Notes: generated by a model not told the origin, from the letters alone. A DNA stretch of 64,000 nucleotides from Aldehydirespirator sp965203635 (GCA_965203635.1 OZ241903.1:1612001-1676000); one strand, 5' to 3'; counted from the stretch's first letter, positions 25,765 to 34,192 are shown. A program made the numbers and translations.

Positions 25765-26509
25765 ACCCCGGAGCCGCGCCCACACCCGCGAAGGCGCCGT
25801 AGGCCACCTCGTCGAGGAACCAGTCGACCAGGGCGAAGCACTGGCGGGTGTTGCGGTCCTCGTGGCGGCGTATGCCGTCGAGGAGGTCGTCCCGGTCGAG
25901 CCCGTGTTCAGCCAGGTACTCGTCGTCAGAGCCCGTGAGAAAGTTCTCGACATGGGCGTGGGTCACCTCGGGATGGAACTGCGTGCCGACGCAGCGACCC
26001 AGCCGGAACAGCTGCACCGCATTGTCGTTCACTGCCAGCACGTCGGCGTCCGGTGGCGGCGTGAAGCGGTCGTGGTGCCACTGGAACCACGGCCCCGGTC
26101 CGGCCGGATTGGCGGTGCCGTCCACCGCGGACACCTCGTACCAGCCGATCTCGGGCACCGGCGCCTGCTCCACCTCGCCGCCGAGAGCCGCGGCCAGCAG
26201 CTGACCCCCGAAGCAGACGCCGAGCATCGGCGTGCCCCGGGCGTAGGCCTTGCGCACCATGTCGATCTCTTCGAAGATCCATGCGTCGATCTCGCCGGTG
26301 TTGGTGAGCGATCGGATCGAGCCCATGGGCACCAGCACGTCGTACTCGGTGTAGTCCGGGAAGGGGACCGGGTCGTTGGGCCGGTCCAGGTCCTCGGTCA
26401 CGACATGCTCGTGCACGTCGAACCCCCGCTGCGACAGCCGCTCGCCGATCAGCGCGCTCGTGCCCTGCGGTTCGTGGGCCAGGACCAGCGCTCGTGGCGG
26501 CTTGCTCAC
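25751..26509 (-). CDS. Class I glutamine amidotransferase-like protein
   Basis: A 252-aa stand-alone GATase1-fold protein similar to GMP-synthase-type glutaminase domains. Nucleophile Cys99 (LGVCFGGQ), His179 and Glu181 (QFHPEVTH) form the triad. Members outside biosynthetic complexes hydrolyse gamma-glutamyl conjugates. Its GTG overlaps the stop of the extradiol dioxygenase gene by four bases (GTGA), making it the last gene of the minus-strand run ADC, P450, extradiol enzyme, amidotransferase. The 3' end overlaps the convergent MaoC-like gene by 14 bases. Confidence 0.83.
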   Translation of the reverse strand: MSKPPRALVLAHEPQGTSALIGERLSQRGFDVHEHVVTEDLDRPNDPVPFPDYTEYDVLVPMGSIRSLTNTGEIDAWIFEEIDMVRKAYARGTPMLGVCFGGQLLAAALGGEVEQAPVPEIGWYEVSAVDGTANPAGPGPWFQWHHDRFTPPPDADVLAVNDNAVQLFRLGRCVGTQFHPEVTHAHVENFLTGSDDEYLAEHGLDRDDLLDGIRRHEDRNTRQCFALVDWFLDEVAYGAFAGVGAAPGFTGT

Positions 26510-27366
26510 AGGTCGAACCATACGTGGGCCTGGCCCGTGCCCGACACCGACTCGTACTGGCCGAACTGGGTGCCGCGGGCTGTGCAGGACCGGCCGCCCA
26601 GCGCCCCGACCATGATCAGGTAGTGGCCGAAGTAGCCCTCGGGGGCGTGGCGGGAGTACTCGGGCACGAAGTCGATGATGGCGGCGTGGTCGCCTTCGGC
26701 CATCCAGGCCAGCACCCGGCGATCGGCCGCGGCCGCCTCGGGGGTGCGGACATGGAGGTCGGGATCGGCGCCCTCGTGGTCGCGGAACTGGCCGAGCGGC
26801 CAGAACCGGTGGCTGAGCCCACCGCTGGCCAGGACCACCACCCGGCGGTCGAGGCCCGCTACGGCTTCGGCCAGCAGCCGACCGGCCAGCAGGAAGTCGT
26901 AGGGCTCGGCGGTCTGGCACACGCCCATCGACACCCAGCGCTCGTCGCCCTGCAGGAAGCCGAGCAGGTTGACGGTGGGGTAGTGCACCGGCAGGTGGGG
27001 GTCGTCGACGGCGGTCACCCAGGTGTCGTCGCGGGCTGCGGCCGCGGCCGCGAAGGCATGGGCCAGCTCGGGGTCGCCGGGCATGTCGTAGGGCATGGCG
27101 CTCATTCCCCGGGGCAGCTCATCGGAGGTGTACAGGCCCTTGCGCCGCTCGTGGGCCGTCACGATGTGCTCGACGGTGGTGAACCAGTGGGTGTCGATCA
27201 CCACCACGGTGTCGGCCGCGGCGGGATCGAGGCGCTCGGCCCGCAGGGCATGAAGGCCGGCGAACAGTGTGGTGTCCTCACCGCCGTTGAGAGCCCGCCG
27301 CTCGTGTTCGGGCATCACCAGCGGCGGAACGTGCGACACCACTGCCGCCCCGACTATCGATCCCAT
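26506..27366 (-). CDS. Class III extradiol ring-cleavage dioxygenase (LigB-type) family protein
   Basis: A 286-aa protein resembling the LigB/MhpB/HpcB-type extradiol dioxygenases, which open catechol-type rings using Fe(II). Visible family elements are the early His in VVSHVPPLVMPE, Asp-His in VVIDTHWFTTVEH, the block LASGGLSHRFWP near the C-terminal part and HAPEGYFGHYLIMVGAL. ATG 27366 was chosen over an upstream start at 27540 because AGGGAGG stands about eight bases before it and the N-terminus then begins with the metal-site strand. The upstream 133 bases contain a dispersed repeat. Confidence 0.82.
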   Translation of the reverse strand: MGSIVGAAVVSHVPPLVMPEHERRALNGGEDTTLFAGLHALRAERLDPAAADTVVVIDTHWFTTVEHIVTAHERRKGLYTSDELPRGMSAMPYDMPGDPELAHAFAAAAAARDDTWVTAVDDPHLPVHYPTVNLLGFLQGDERWVSMGVCQTAEPYDFLLAGRLLAEAVAGLDRRVVVLASGGLSHRFWPLGQFRDHEGADPDLHVRTPEAAAADRRVLAWMAEGDHAAIIDFVPEYSRHAPEGYFGHYLIMVGALGGRSCTARGTQFGQYESVSGTGQAHVWFDL

Positions 27367-27391
27367 CGGCAGGCCTCCCTGTAGCAGTGTC

Positions 27392-27493
27392 TCCCGCTCC
27401 TGTTCGCTGCGCTCACGGGCCGCTCGGGCCACGGCCTCGCTCTGCATGTCGCTGGGTTTCCCAGCGGGTTGGACCGATCCGCTCGGCCTCTGG
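27392..27493. repeat. Dispersed repeat, copy A (intergenic)
   Basis: A 49-base core at 27392-27440, starting TCCCGCTCCTGTTCGCTGCG, matches 41339-41387 inside ileS at 47 of 49 positions, and a second block CGCTCGGCCTCTGG (27480-27493) matches 41416-41429 exactly. The interval between blocks differs (39 versus 28 bases). This copy lies between the P450 and extradiol genes. Confidence 0.8.
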
Positions 27494-27499
27494 GCGGCA

Positions 27500-28780
27500 T
27501 CATGCCACCACCCGCACGGGCAGGTGCTTGATGCCGGCAATGAAGTTGGAGCGCAGGTACTGGGGCTCGCCGTCGGGTTCGAGGCGATCGACCCGCTTCA
27601 TGAGCTCCTCGAACACCAGTCGGGCCTCCATGCGGGCCAGCCATGCGCCCAGGCACAGGTGGGGGCCGTTGCGCCCGAAGGCCATGTGGTCGTTGGGGTC
27701 CCGGGCCAGGTCGAATCTCCAGGGACGACCGAACCCGTCGTCGTCGTGGTTGGCGGAGCAGAACCACATCACCACCTTGTCGCCCGCGGCGACGTTCTTT
27801 CCGCCGAGGGTGACCCCACGGGTGGCGGTGCGGCGGAAGTGCATGGTCACCGCGCTGGTCCGCAGGATCTCCTCCACTGCGGTGTGGGTCAGGGAGGGAT
27901 CGGCTCTCCAGGCCCGCCACAGCTCGGGATGGTGCATCATCGTGCGCAGGCCGTGGGTCATGGTGTAGCGGGTGGTGTCGTTGCCGGCCGCGATGAGCAG
28001 GGTGAAGAAGTTCTTGAACTCCAGGTCGCTGAGGGGCTCCCCGTCGCGGGTTGGGGCCAGCAGCTGGGTGATGACATCGTTGCGGGGGCAGGCCCGGCGC
28101 GCCGCGGCCTGGCGCTCGGCGTACTCGAACACCTCGATCGCGGCCGGGCTGCGGAACGGCATCAGCCGGTACTCGGTGGTGTCGGCCGTGTCGACCACGT
28201 GGGTGGTGAACTCGGGGTCGCTGTTGCCCAGGAAGGCGTCGCCCCACTCGACCAGCTGGTGGCCGTCGGCGTCGCTGGTGCCCAGCAGGCGGCCCAGCAT
28301 CCGCATGGGCAGCTTGGCCGCCACCTCGGTGACGAAGTCGAAGGCGTCGGCGGTGAGGGCCTCGTCGAGCACCTCGGCGGCCAGGGCCCGGATGGAGTCC
28401 TCGTAGGACTCGACGGTGCGGCGGGTGAAGCCCCGGTTCACCAGGCGCCGGAGCCGGGTGTGCTCGGGCGGGTCGAGCTCCATCATCGTGCGGCGGGCTT
28501 GGAGTTCGTCGTCGTCCATCTCCTCGAGGCGGATGCCTTGGGAGGACGTGAACGTCTCGACATCGCGGCTGACGGCCAGCGCGTCGTGGTAGCGGGTGAC
28601 CGACCAGAAGCCGGAGCCGTCGGCCTCGGGGGTCCAGTGCACCGGGTCGTCCCGGCGCAGCCTGGCGAAGGTGGCGTGGGGCACCCCCGAGGTGAAGGAG
28701 TCGTGCGAGGACAGGTCGGCGTCGTCGTCGCCGTGGTCGGCCAGGTAGTCGTCCACGAACGTGGCAGTGGCGGTGCTCAT
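27500..28780 (-). CDS. Cytochrome P450
   Basis: A 426-aa bacterial class I P450. Motifs: I-helix AAGNDTTRYT, K-helix EEILRTS (ExxR), haem loop FGRNGPHLCLG with the thiolate Cys, followed by AWLARMEARLVFEEL. It is related to but distinct from the P450 at 3923: the two share the closing phrase YLRSNFIAG(I/V)K. ATG 28780 overlaps the decarboxylase-family stop as ATGA, so the two are co-translated; an upstream in-frame extension to 28906 would sit within that gene. Electron partners are not nearby. Probable job: hydroxylation in the pathway encoded by this operon. Confidence 0.88.
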   Translation of the reverse strand: MSTATATFVDDYLADHGDDDADLSSHDSFTSGVPHATFARLRRDDPVHWTPEADGSGFWSVTRYHDALAVSRDVETFTSSQGIRLEEMDDDELQARRTMMELDPPEHTRLRRLVNRGFTRRTVESYEDSIRALAAEVLDEALTADAFDFVTEVAAKLPMRMLGRLLGTSDADGHQLVEWGDAFLGNSDPEFTTHVVDTADTTEYRLMPFRSPAAIEVFEYAERQAAARRACPRNDVITQLLAPTRDGEPLSDLEFKNFFTLLIAAGNDTTRYTMTHGLRTMMHHPELWRAWRADPSLTHTAVEEILRTSAVTMHFRRTATRGVTLGGKNVAAGDKVVMWFCSANHDDDGFGRPWRFDLARDPNDHMAFGRNGPHLCLGAWLARMEARLVFEELMKRVDRLEPDGEPQYLRSNFIAGIKHLPVRVVA

Positions 28781-29592
28781 GCACCCGCCCTGGGGTTGGG
28801 GGCGGCCCACAGGGTCGTGCCGCCGGCCATCGACGTGCCGACCTGGCGGTAGTAGCCGCCGATCATCTCGACCGGCTGCAGGCGGTGGAGCTCCTCGGTT
28901 GGGCACTCGGGCAGCATCAGCTCGGCGTCCCCGGCGTACACCGGCCCCAGGTCGGCGTCATAGCCCCGCATGGTGACCAGCTCGTCGAGCGAGTCGGTGC
29001 CGTCGGCCTCCATGGCCGGCATCTGCCGGCTGTGCAGCATCGGGTGGCCGTTGACGAATCCGGGGGTGTCGGCTGTGCCGGTGATGGTGAACCGGGCCTC
29101 GGCGATGCGCCGTCCCCAGGTGCTGAGGGTCGCTCCGAAGCGGCCGCCCGCCTTCAGGCGCGGCCCGGCCCGTCCCACCGTGACCGGGCGGGTCATGGCG
29201 ATCTCGCTCATCTTCTTGGGGTAGCCCTGGAAGTGGCCCCTGGCCATGGCGAAGTCCTTGTCCACCCAGATGTAGGCCGCGCGGCTGTAGGTGGAGCCCC
29301 GGAACTTGCAGCGCACCACCGCGAACACCTCCCGATACTGGGCCCGGACCGGGTCGAGCAGCTCCTCGAAGGTGTCGCCGCAGCTCTGCCACTCGGCCCA
29401 GATCATGGCCACCGCGCCGGGGTCGGTGTCGGCGGGCTCCAGCGGGTCGGGAAGCAGCTCGGCCACCCGGTCGGGATCGGTGCGGTACTCCACGGTCAGC
29501 ATGTCGCCGGAGTAGTGCCAGGGCGGCGCAGGCACGATGCCGGCTGCCCCGGTGGGCGTCCTCGGGTACATGAACCCTTGAAGCTCAGCCAC
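28777..29592 (-). CDS. Acetoacetate decarboxylase superfamily protein
   Basis: A 271-aa protein of the ADC fold. The Schiff-base lysine pair is present as Lys126-Lys127 in GYPKKMSEI, matching the (F/Y)PKK motif of true acetoacetate decarboxylase, and the surrounding ARGHFQGYPKK and AAYIWVD segments are typical of the large uncharacterised actinobacterial ADC-like group. It could decarboxylate a beta-keto acid or act as an aldolase or hydratase, as other superfamily members do. Start GTG 29592; a 16-bp palindrome matching that of the MarR gene lies 16 bases upstream, so this gene heads a MarR-controlled operon (inference). Confidence 0.82.
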   Translation of the reverse strand: MAELQGFMYPRTPTGAAGIVPAPPWHYSGDMLTVEYRTDPDRVAELLPDPLEPADTDPGAVAMIWAEWQSCGDTFEELLDPVRAQYREVFAVVRCKFRGSTYSRAAYIWVDKDFAMARGHFQGYPKKMSEIAMTRPVTVGRAGPRLKAGGRFGATLSTWGRRIAEARFTITGTADTPGFVNGHPMLHSRQMPAMEADGTDSLDELVTMRGYDADLGPVYAGDAELMLPECPTEELHRLQPVEMIGGYYRQVGTSMAGGTTLWAAPNPRAGA

Positions 29593-29607
29593 GTGGAGAA
29601 CCCTATT

Positions 29608-29623
29608 CGTTTGGTACCGAACG
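29608..29623. promoter_or_regulatory. MarR-type operator in the ADC/SDR divergent promoter
   Basis: CGTTTGGTACCGAACG is a near-perfect palindrome (14 of 16 positions symmetric) in the 66-base gap between the divergent decarboxylase-family (29592) and SDR (29659) starts. Thirteen of its 16 bases recur in the site upstream of the MarR gene at 30962-30977. Confidence 0.65.
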
Positions 29624-29658
29624 ATCAACCGGCGAGCGTCACTGATTATCGTGGCGCT

Positions 29659-30417
29659 GTGCCGGACGCTGCATTCGACCTTACTGGGAGGCGGGCCGTC
29701 GTCACCGGTGCGTCGACGGGGATCGGCGCCGCCATTGCGGTCCGGCTGGCCGATGCCGGCGCGGATGTGGTGGCGGTGTCGCGGTCCGGTCGAGTGCCGG
29801 AGGCGGAAGGCTCCATCCGGCCGCTGGTGGCCGATCTGAGCGACCCGGAAGGCGTCGATGGGGTGATTGCGGCCGCAGTGGCCGAACTCGGCGGGCTCGA
29901 CATCCTCGTCAACAACGCCGGCCGGGCCGACTGGCTCCCGCTGGGCGACCTCGACCGCGAGCATTTCGACGGGCTGATCGGGCTCAACCTGTGGGCCCCG
30001 CTTCGACTATGCCAGCTGGCCCATCGGTACCTGGCCGCGGGCGGCGACTCGGCCGTGGTGATGGTCGGCTCGGTCGACGCGGTGCGGCCCTCGGCGGGCG
30101 GCGCCGTCTACGGGGCGAGCAAGGCGGGGCTGGGAGCGGTCACCGTGGCACTGGCCAAGGAGTGGCGGGCCGACGGCATAAGGGTCACGCAGGTCGATCC
30201 GGGCATCGTGGACACGCCCATGGCCGCGGAGATCATCCGCGAGCTGAGCGAGGCCGGAGCGTCCGTGAATGTCGCGAACCGGGCCGGCAAGCCCGACGAG
30301 ATCGCCGCGCTGGTCCACTACCTGGTGGCTCCGGCGGGGCGCTTCGCCAACGGCGCGTCCTTCAGACTCGACGGCGGAGCGCTAGCCCTCGGCCCCTTTG
30401 ACGTGATCGAGCGCTGA
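29659..30417 (+). CDS. Short-chain dehydrogenase/reductase
   Basis: A 252-aa classical SDR: cofactor loop TGASTGIGAA, NNAG, and catalytic Ser-Tyr-Lys in VGSVDAVRPSAGGAVYGASKAG, then VDPGIVDTPMA and a C-terminal FRLDGGALA. GTG 29659 is the best-placed start. It stands alone on the plus strand, divergent from the decarboxylase/P450 operon and convergent with the MarR gene, and shares the palindromic operator with the former. It probably oxidises a hydroxylated intermediate of the same pathway. Confidence 0.87.
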   Translation: MPDAAFDLTGRRAVVTGASTGIGAAIAVRLADAGADVVAVSRSGRVPEAEGSIRPLVADLSDPEGVDGVIAAAVAELGGLDILVNNAGRADWLPLGDLDREHFDGLIGLNLWAPLRLCQLAHRYLAAGGDSAVVMVGSVDAVRPSAGGAVYGASKAGLGAVTVALAKEWRADGIRVTQVDPGIVDTPMAAEIIRELSEAGASVNVANRAGKPDEIAALVHYLVAPAGRFANGASFRLDGGALALGPFDVIER

Positions 30418-30426
30418 GGCTAGGCC

Positions 30427-30945
30427 CTAAGGGGTCTCGGGTGCCTGCCGGCCGGCGGCGATGATCACCCGGCGTAGCAGCCCGGCCAGTGCTTGCTTCT
30501 CGTCAGTCGAGAGCTCGCGCACCATCTCGCCCTCGTAGCGGTTGAAGCGGGGGAAGAGCCTCTCGATGGTGTCCAGCCCGGCGTCGGTGAGCGCGACCGT
30601 CACCCGGCGGCGGTCCGACTCGACTTGCCTGCGTTCCACGAACCCCCGCTTCTCCAGAGTCTTGACCACCCCGGTGAGCGTCGCCTTCGACAGGTCGCAT
30701 TCTTCCGCCAGGTCCGCGGTCCGCATCTCGCCCCACACCCACAGCACCCACAGGGTGGTGAAGCCGCCCCAGGACAGGCCGAACTCCGCCAGCACGCCAC
30801 GCTCGGCACTGCGGCGCACCGCGGTCGCGGCCCGGTAGATGTTGGACACCGCCAACATGGAGTCGAAGTCCAGTTGACGGTCGCCGAGGCGCGCCTGTAT
30901 GAGGCGCTCTGCATCGAGTAGGCGCGGGCTCGCTCGGTCTTCCAC
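30427..30945 (-). CDS. MarR-family transcriptional regulator
   Basis: A 172-aa winged-helix regulator. The DNA-binding part is clear: MRTADLAEECDLSKATLTGVVKTLEKRGFVERRQVESDRR, including the recognition helix and the DRR wing, flanked by dimerisation helices (FDSMLAVSNIYRAATAV and LSTDEKQALAGLLRRV). GTG 30945 has GGAG about seven bases upstream. A palindrome 17 bases upstream of the start, nearly identical to one between the decarboxylase and SDR genes, suggests that it represses itself and that divergent pair, probably released by an aromatic or acyl ligand. Confidence 0.9.
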   Translation of the reverse strand: MEDRASPRLLDAERLIQARLGDRQLDFDSMLAVSNIYRAATAVRRSAERGVLAEFGLSWGGFTTLWVLWVWGEMRTADLAEECDLSKATLTGVVKTLEKRGFVERRQVESDRRRVTVALTDAGLDTIERLFPRFNRYEGEMVRELSTDEKQALAGLLRRVIIAAGRQAPETP

Positions 30946-30961
30946 TCGGCGTCTCCGGTTT

Positions 30962-30977
30962 TGTTTGCTACCAAACG
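30962..30977. promoter_or_regulatory. MarR-type operator upstream of the MarR gene
   Basis: TGTTTGCTACCAAACG, with arms GTTTG and CAAAC, lies 17-32 bases upstream of the MarR start. It matches 13 of 16 bases of the site at 29608-29623, which supports autoregulation plus control of the decarboxylase/SDR promoters. Confidence 0.65.
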
Positions 30978-31072
30978 GAATCGGCGCAAGACTAGGCGGC
31001 CGATCGCTCCCAGTCATCTGCAGGCAAGCCGGCCCAACGTCGGGGGTGAGGGGCCCGGGATAGGGTTTCGTA

Positions 31073-31810
31073 GTGCTTGAGGTGTCCGGGCTGACCACTC
31101 GCTACGGGTCGATCTCGGCGCTGCGCCGTGTGAGCCTCTCCGTCGCGGCCAATGAGGTCGTCGGCCTCATCGGTCCCAACGGCGCGGGCAAGACCACCCT
31201 GCTCAACACCGTCTCGGGGCTGCTGCGCCCCGCCGAGGGCGAGGTGCACCTCGATGGCCGGCCCGTGACCGGCGACAGCCCCGACCGGATGCTCAAGGCG
31301 GGCCTGGCCCTCGTGCCCGAGAGGCGGAGGCTGTTCGCGGAGATGACGGTGGTCGAGAACCTCCGCGTCGGTGGCGTGACCGTCAGTGCCGACGAGCGGG
31401 CCGAGCGGCTCGACGAGGTGGTGGAGTTGTTCCCGGTGCTCAAGGACAAGTGGTCGACCGCGGCCGGCTACCTCTCCGGGGGCGAGGCCCAGCAGCTCGC
31501 CATCGCTCGGGCTCTCATGAGCAACCCGCGCGTCATCCTGATGGACGAGCCGTCGCTGGGCTTGGCGCCGGTGCTGGTCGACTTCGTGTTCGACCTGATC
31601 GGCCGCATGCGGACCGAGGGCCGCACGATGCTGGTCGTCGAGCAGAACGCCACCCGCCTGCTGGAGGTGGCCGACCGGGCCTACGTGCTGCGCACCGGAG
31701 AGATTGCAGCCGAGGGCGCGGCCTCGGACCTCCTCACCCGCGATGACCTCTTCGACACGTTCGTGGGCGCCGCCCGCGACTCGCATACTCCGGAGTCCGG
31801 GCAGCCGTGA
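31073..31810 (+). CDS. Branched-chain-amino-acid-type ABC transporter ATPase (LivF-like)
   Basis: A 245-aa ATPase: Walker A GPNGAGKTT, signature LSGGEAQQLAIARALM, Walker B VILMDEPSLGLAP, and the LivF-type H-loop replacement VVEQN. LivF proteins energise uptake of branched-chain amino acids, amides or aromatic acids, with LivG, LivH, LivM and a binding protein. None of those partners is in this window, so it is either an orphan or is used with a system encoded elsewhere. Its stop overlaps the FAH-family gene by four bases, making a transport-plus-catabolism operon likely. Confidence 0.88.
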   Translation: MLEVSGLTTRYGSISALRRVSLSVAANEVVGLIGPNGAGKTTLLNTVSGLLRPAEGEVHLDGRPVTGDSPDRMLKAGLALVPERRRLFAEMTVVENLRVGGVTVSADERAERLDEVVELFPVLKDKWSTAAGYLSGGEAQQLAIARALMSNPRVILMDEPSLGLAPVLVDFVFDLIGRMRTEGRTMLVVEQNATRLLEVADRAYVLRTGEIAAEGAASDLLTRDDLFDTFVGAARDSHTPESGQP

Positions 31811-32712
31811 GCGCAGCAACGGCCGTGGCCGAGTATCGCCGCATCCTCCTTGACGGGTATCCGGTGGTCGTCCAGCCCGACGGGGACGACCTCGTCTCCC
31901 GCGACGGGAGGCGAGTGGCCGCCTCCGACGCCGTCCACCTCGCGCCGTGCGAGCCGACCAAGATCCTGTGCGTCCACCTCAACTACGCCAGCCGGGTGGC
32001 CGAGTTCATGACCAGGCTGCCGCCCGCCCCGACCTACTTCCACAAGCCGACCACCGCCCTGAGCGCCCACGGCGCCGACGTGGTGCGGCCCGAGCCGTGC
32101 CGGTGGCTGAACTACGAGGGAGAGATCGGCATCGTCATCGGCCGGACCTGCCGCAACGTGTCGCCCGACGATGCCGGCGACTACATCGCGGGCTACACGG
32201 TGGCCAACGACTACGGGCTGCACGACTTCCGCGACACCGATGCGGGTTCGATGCTGAGGGTCAAGGGCAGCGACACGCTGTGCCCGGTCGGGCCGGCGCT
32301 GGTGACCGGCTGGGACTTCCGCCACAAGCGGATCCGCACCCTCGTCAACGGCGAAGTACGCCAGGACGGCAGCACCGACGAGATGGAGTGGGACATGCAC
32401 TACCTGGTGGCCGACCTGGCTCGCACCATCACCCTGGTGCCCGGCGACCTGGTGCTGTCGGGCACTCCGGCCGGGTCCCGGCCGGTGGTGCCCGGTGACG
32501 TGGTCACCGTTGAGGTGGAGGGCCTGGGCGCACTGACCAACACCATCGTCGCCGGACCGGAGCCGGTGCGCTCCGACGTCGGTGCCCAGCCGTCGGACAG
32601 CGAGGAGGTCGTGTCCACGGCAATGGGCGGCGACTGGGAGCACCGGGGCAAGCGGGCCCCGCGCGGCCCCGGCGCCCGCCACTACCAGTCCACGGTCGAC
32701 GAGGAGGCCTGA
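31807..32712 (+). CDS. Fumarylacetoacetate hydrolase (FAH) family protein
   Basis: A 301-aa FAH-fold enzyme of the hydratase/isomerase/decarboxylase type found in meta-cleavage pathways. The metal-binding segments are NYEGEIGIVIG and the later ANDYGLHDFR, KGSDTLCPVGP and VLSGTPAGS. Typical reactions are hydrolysis or decarboxylation of 2-oxo-dienoates. The GTG start overlaps the LivF-like stop, and the stop overlaps the aldehyde dehydrogenase start by one base (TGATG). With that dehydrogenase it would handle ring-fission products, matching the homoprotocatechuate-type arrangement HpaG/HpaE (inference). Confidence 0.88.
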   Translation: MSAATAVAEYRRILLDGYPVVVQPDGDDLVSRDGRRVAASDAVHLAPCEPTKILCVHLNYASRVAEFMTRLPPAPTYFHKPTTALSAHGADVVRPEPCRWLNYEGEIGIVIGRTCRNVSPDDAGDYIAGYTVANDYGLHDFRDTDAGSMLRVKGSDTLCPVGPALVTGWDFRHKRIRTLVNGEVRQDGSTDEMEWDMHYLVADLARTITLVPGDLVLSGTPAGSRPVVPGDVVTVEVEGLGALTNTIVAGPEPVRSDVGAQPSDSEEVVSTAMGGDWEHRGKRAPRGPGARHYQSTVDEEA

Positions 32713-34175
32713 TGGCGGAATCGCCTCGGGCTGTCGTCGGAGGAGTCGAGGTCAGCGTCGATCACCTGATCGGCGGCGAGCGTCGGGCATCGGATCGCAC
32801 CTTCGAATGCCGTTCTTCGTTGGACTGGCAGCACAAGCTGGCCGACGTGTCCCGCGGCGACGCAGCCACCGCTCAGCAGGCTGTGAGCGCGGCGGTGGAC
32901 GGCTTCGCCGCATGGAGCGGGCTGCCGGTGGGGCAGCGGACCGCGGCCCTGCGCCGGCTGGCCGACCTGATCGAAGCTCGCAACGACGACATCGCTGAGG
33001 TCGAGACGCTGGACATGGGCTTCCTTCACCGCTCCATGCGCGAGCGGCTGGTGGCCAGGGGCGCGCTCAACTTCCGCTTCTACGCGGACATGGTCGAGGC
33101 CCATGACGAGCCCCGGTGGCCGGCCCGGGGCACCGCCCACACCGTGCAACGCATGCCGGCCGGTCCCGCGGTGGTGATCACACCGTGGAACGCCCCGTTC
33201 ATGCTGGCCACCTGGAAGGCGGCCCCCGCGCTGGCCGCGGGCAACAGCGTGGTGCTCAAGCCGGCCGAGTGGTCCCCGCTGTCGGCTTCGTTGCTGGCCG
33301 ACCTGACGGTGGAGGCCGGACTGCCGCCCGGCGCCTTCAACCTGGTGCAGGGAATCGGCGCCGAGGTAGGAGCCGCCCTGACCGCGGACCCGCGGGTCCG
33401 CCGCATCAGCTTCACCGGCTCGCCGGAGACGGCCCGGCACATCGGCGCGGCCGCGGCGGCCAGCATCGTGCCGTTCACGGCCGAGTTGGGCGGGAAGGGT
33501 CCGCTCATCGTGTTCGCCGACTGCGACCTCGAGGCGGCCGCCGAGCAGGCCGCAGCCCAGTACGAGGACTCGGGCCAGGTGTGCCTGGCCGGGACCCGCC
33601 TGCTGGTGGAGGCATCGATCCTCGACGACTTCCTGGAAGCACTGCGGGTCCGCACCGAGGCCCACGTGCTGGGCGACAGCCGCGACGACTCGACCACCAT
33701 CGCGCCCATGGTCCATCCCGACCATCTGGCCAGGGTCGAGGGCTTCGTGCAGCGGGCCCGGGCCGCGGGCGACACCGTGGTGTGGGGCGGCCGCCGCCGT
33801 GCCGGCTCCCTCCACTACGAACCCACGCTGATCGAGCCGGCCTCCAACGACTCAGAGATCGTCCAGCGCGAGGTCTTCGGCCCGGTGCTGACCATCCAGG
33901 CCTTCGCGACCGAGGCCGAGGCGGTGGACCTGGCCAACTCCACCCGCTACGGCCTGTCCGCCATCGTCTACACGGGCTCAACCGACCGGGCCGAGCGGAT
34001 CGGCGCCGCGGTGCGGGCCGGGATCGTGTGGACCAACACTTTCCTGGTGCGCGACCTGGCCGCCCCCTTCGGCGGGTGCGGCCTGTCCGGAATAGGCCGC
34101 GAGGGCGGCGACCACGCCCTCGACTTCCACAGCGACCTGAAGACCCTCATCCTCGCGGACAACACCACCGCGTAG
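32712..34175 (+). CDS. NAD(P)-dependent aldehyde dehydrogenase
   Basis: A 487-aa aldehyde dehydrogenase. Glu258 (ELGGKGP) and catalytic Cys291 (GQVCLAG) stand at the usual 33-residue spacing, with cofactor segments TPWNAPFMLATWKAAPALAAGNSVVLKPAEWSP split across the Rossmann fold and FTGSPETARHIG. It oxidises an aldehyde to the acid; in the FAH context a semialdehyde such as 5-carboxymethyl-2-hydroxymuconate semialdehyde is a reasonable candidate. It ends the three-gene plus-strand operon. Confidence 0.92.
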   Translation: MAESPRAVVGGVEVSVDHLIGGERRASDRTFECRSSLDWQHKLADVSRGDAATAQQAVSAAVDGFAAWSGLPVGQRTAALRRLADLIEARNDDIAEVETLDMGFLHRSMRERLVARGALNFRFYADMVEAHDEPRWPARGTAHTVQRMPAGPAVVITPWNAPFMLATWKAAPALAAGNSVVLKPAEWSPLSASLLADLTVEAGLPPGAFNLVQGIGAEVGAALTADPRVRRISFTGSPETARHIGAAAAASIVPFTAELGGKGPLIVFADCDLEAAAEQAAAQYEDSGQVCLAGTRLLVEASILDDFLEALRVRTEAHVLGDSRDDSTTIAPMVHPDHLARVEGFVQRARAAGDTVVWGGRRRAGSLHYEPTLIEPASNDSEIVQREVFGPVLTIQAFATEAEAVDLANSTRYGLSAIVYTGSTDRAERIGAAVRAGIVWTNTFLVRDLAAPFGGCGLSGIGREGGDHALDFHSDLKTLILADNTTA

Positions 34176-34192
34176 GCGGGCCTGAGGGAGGT

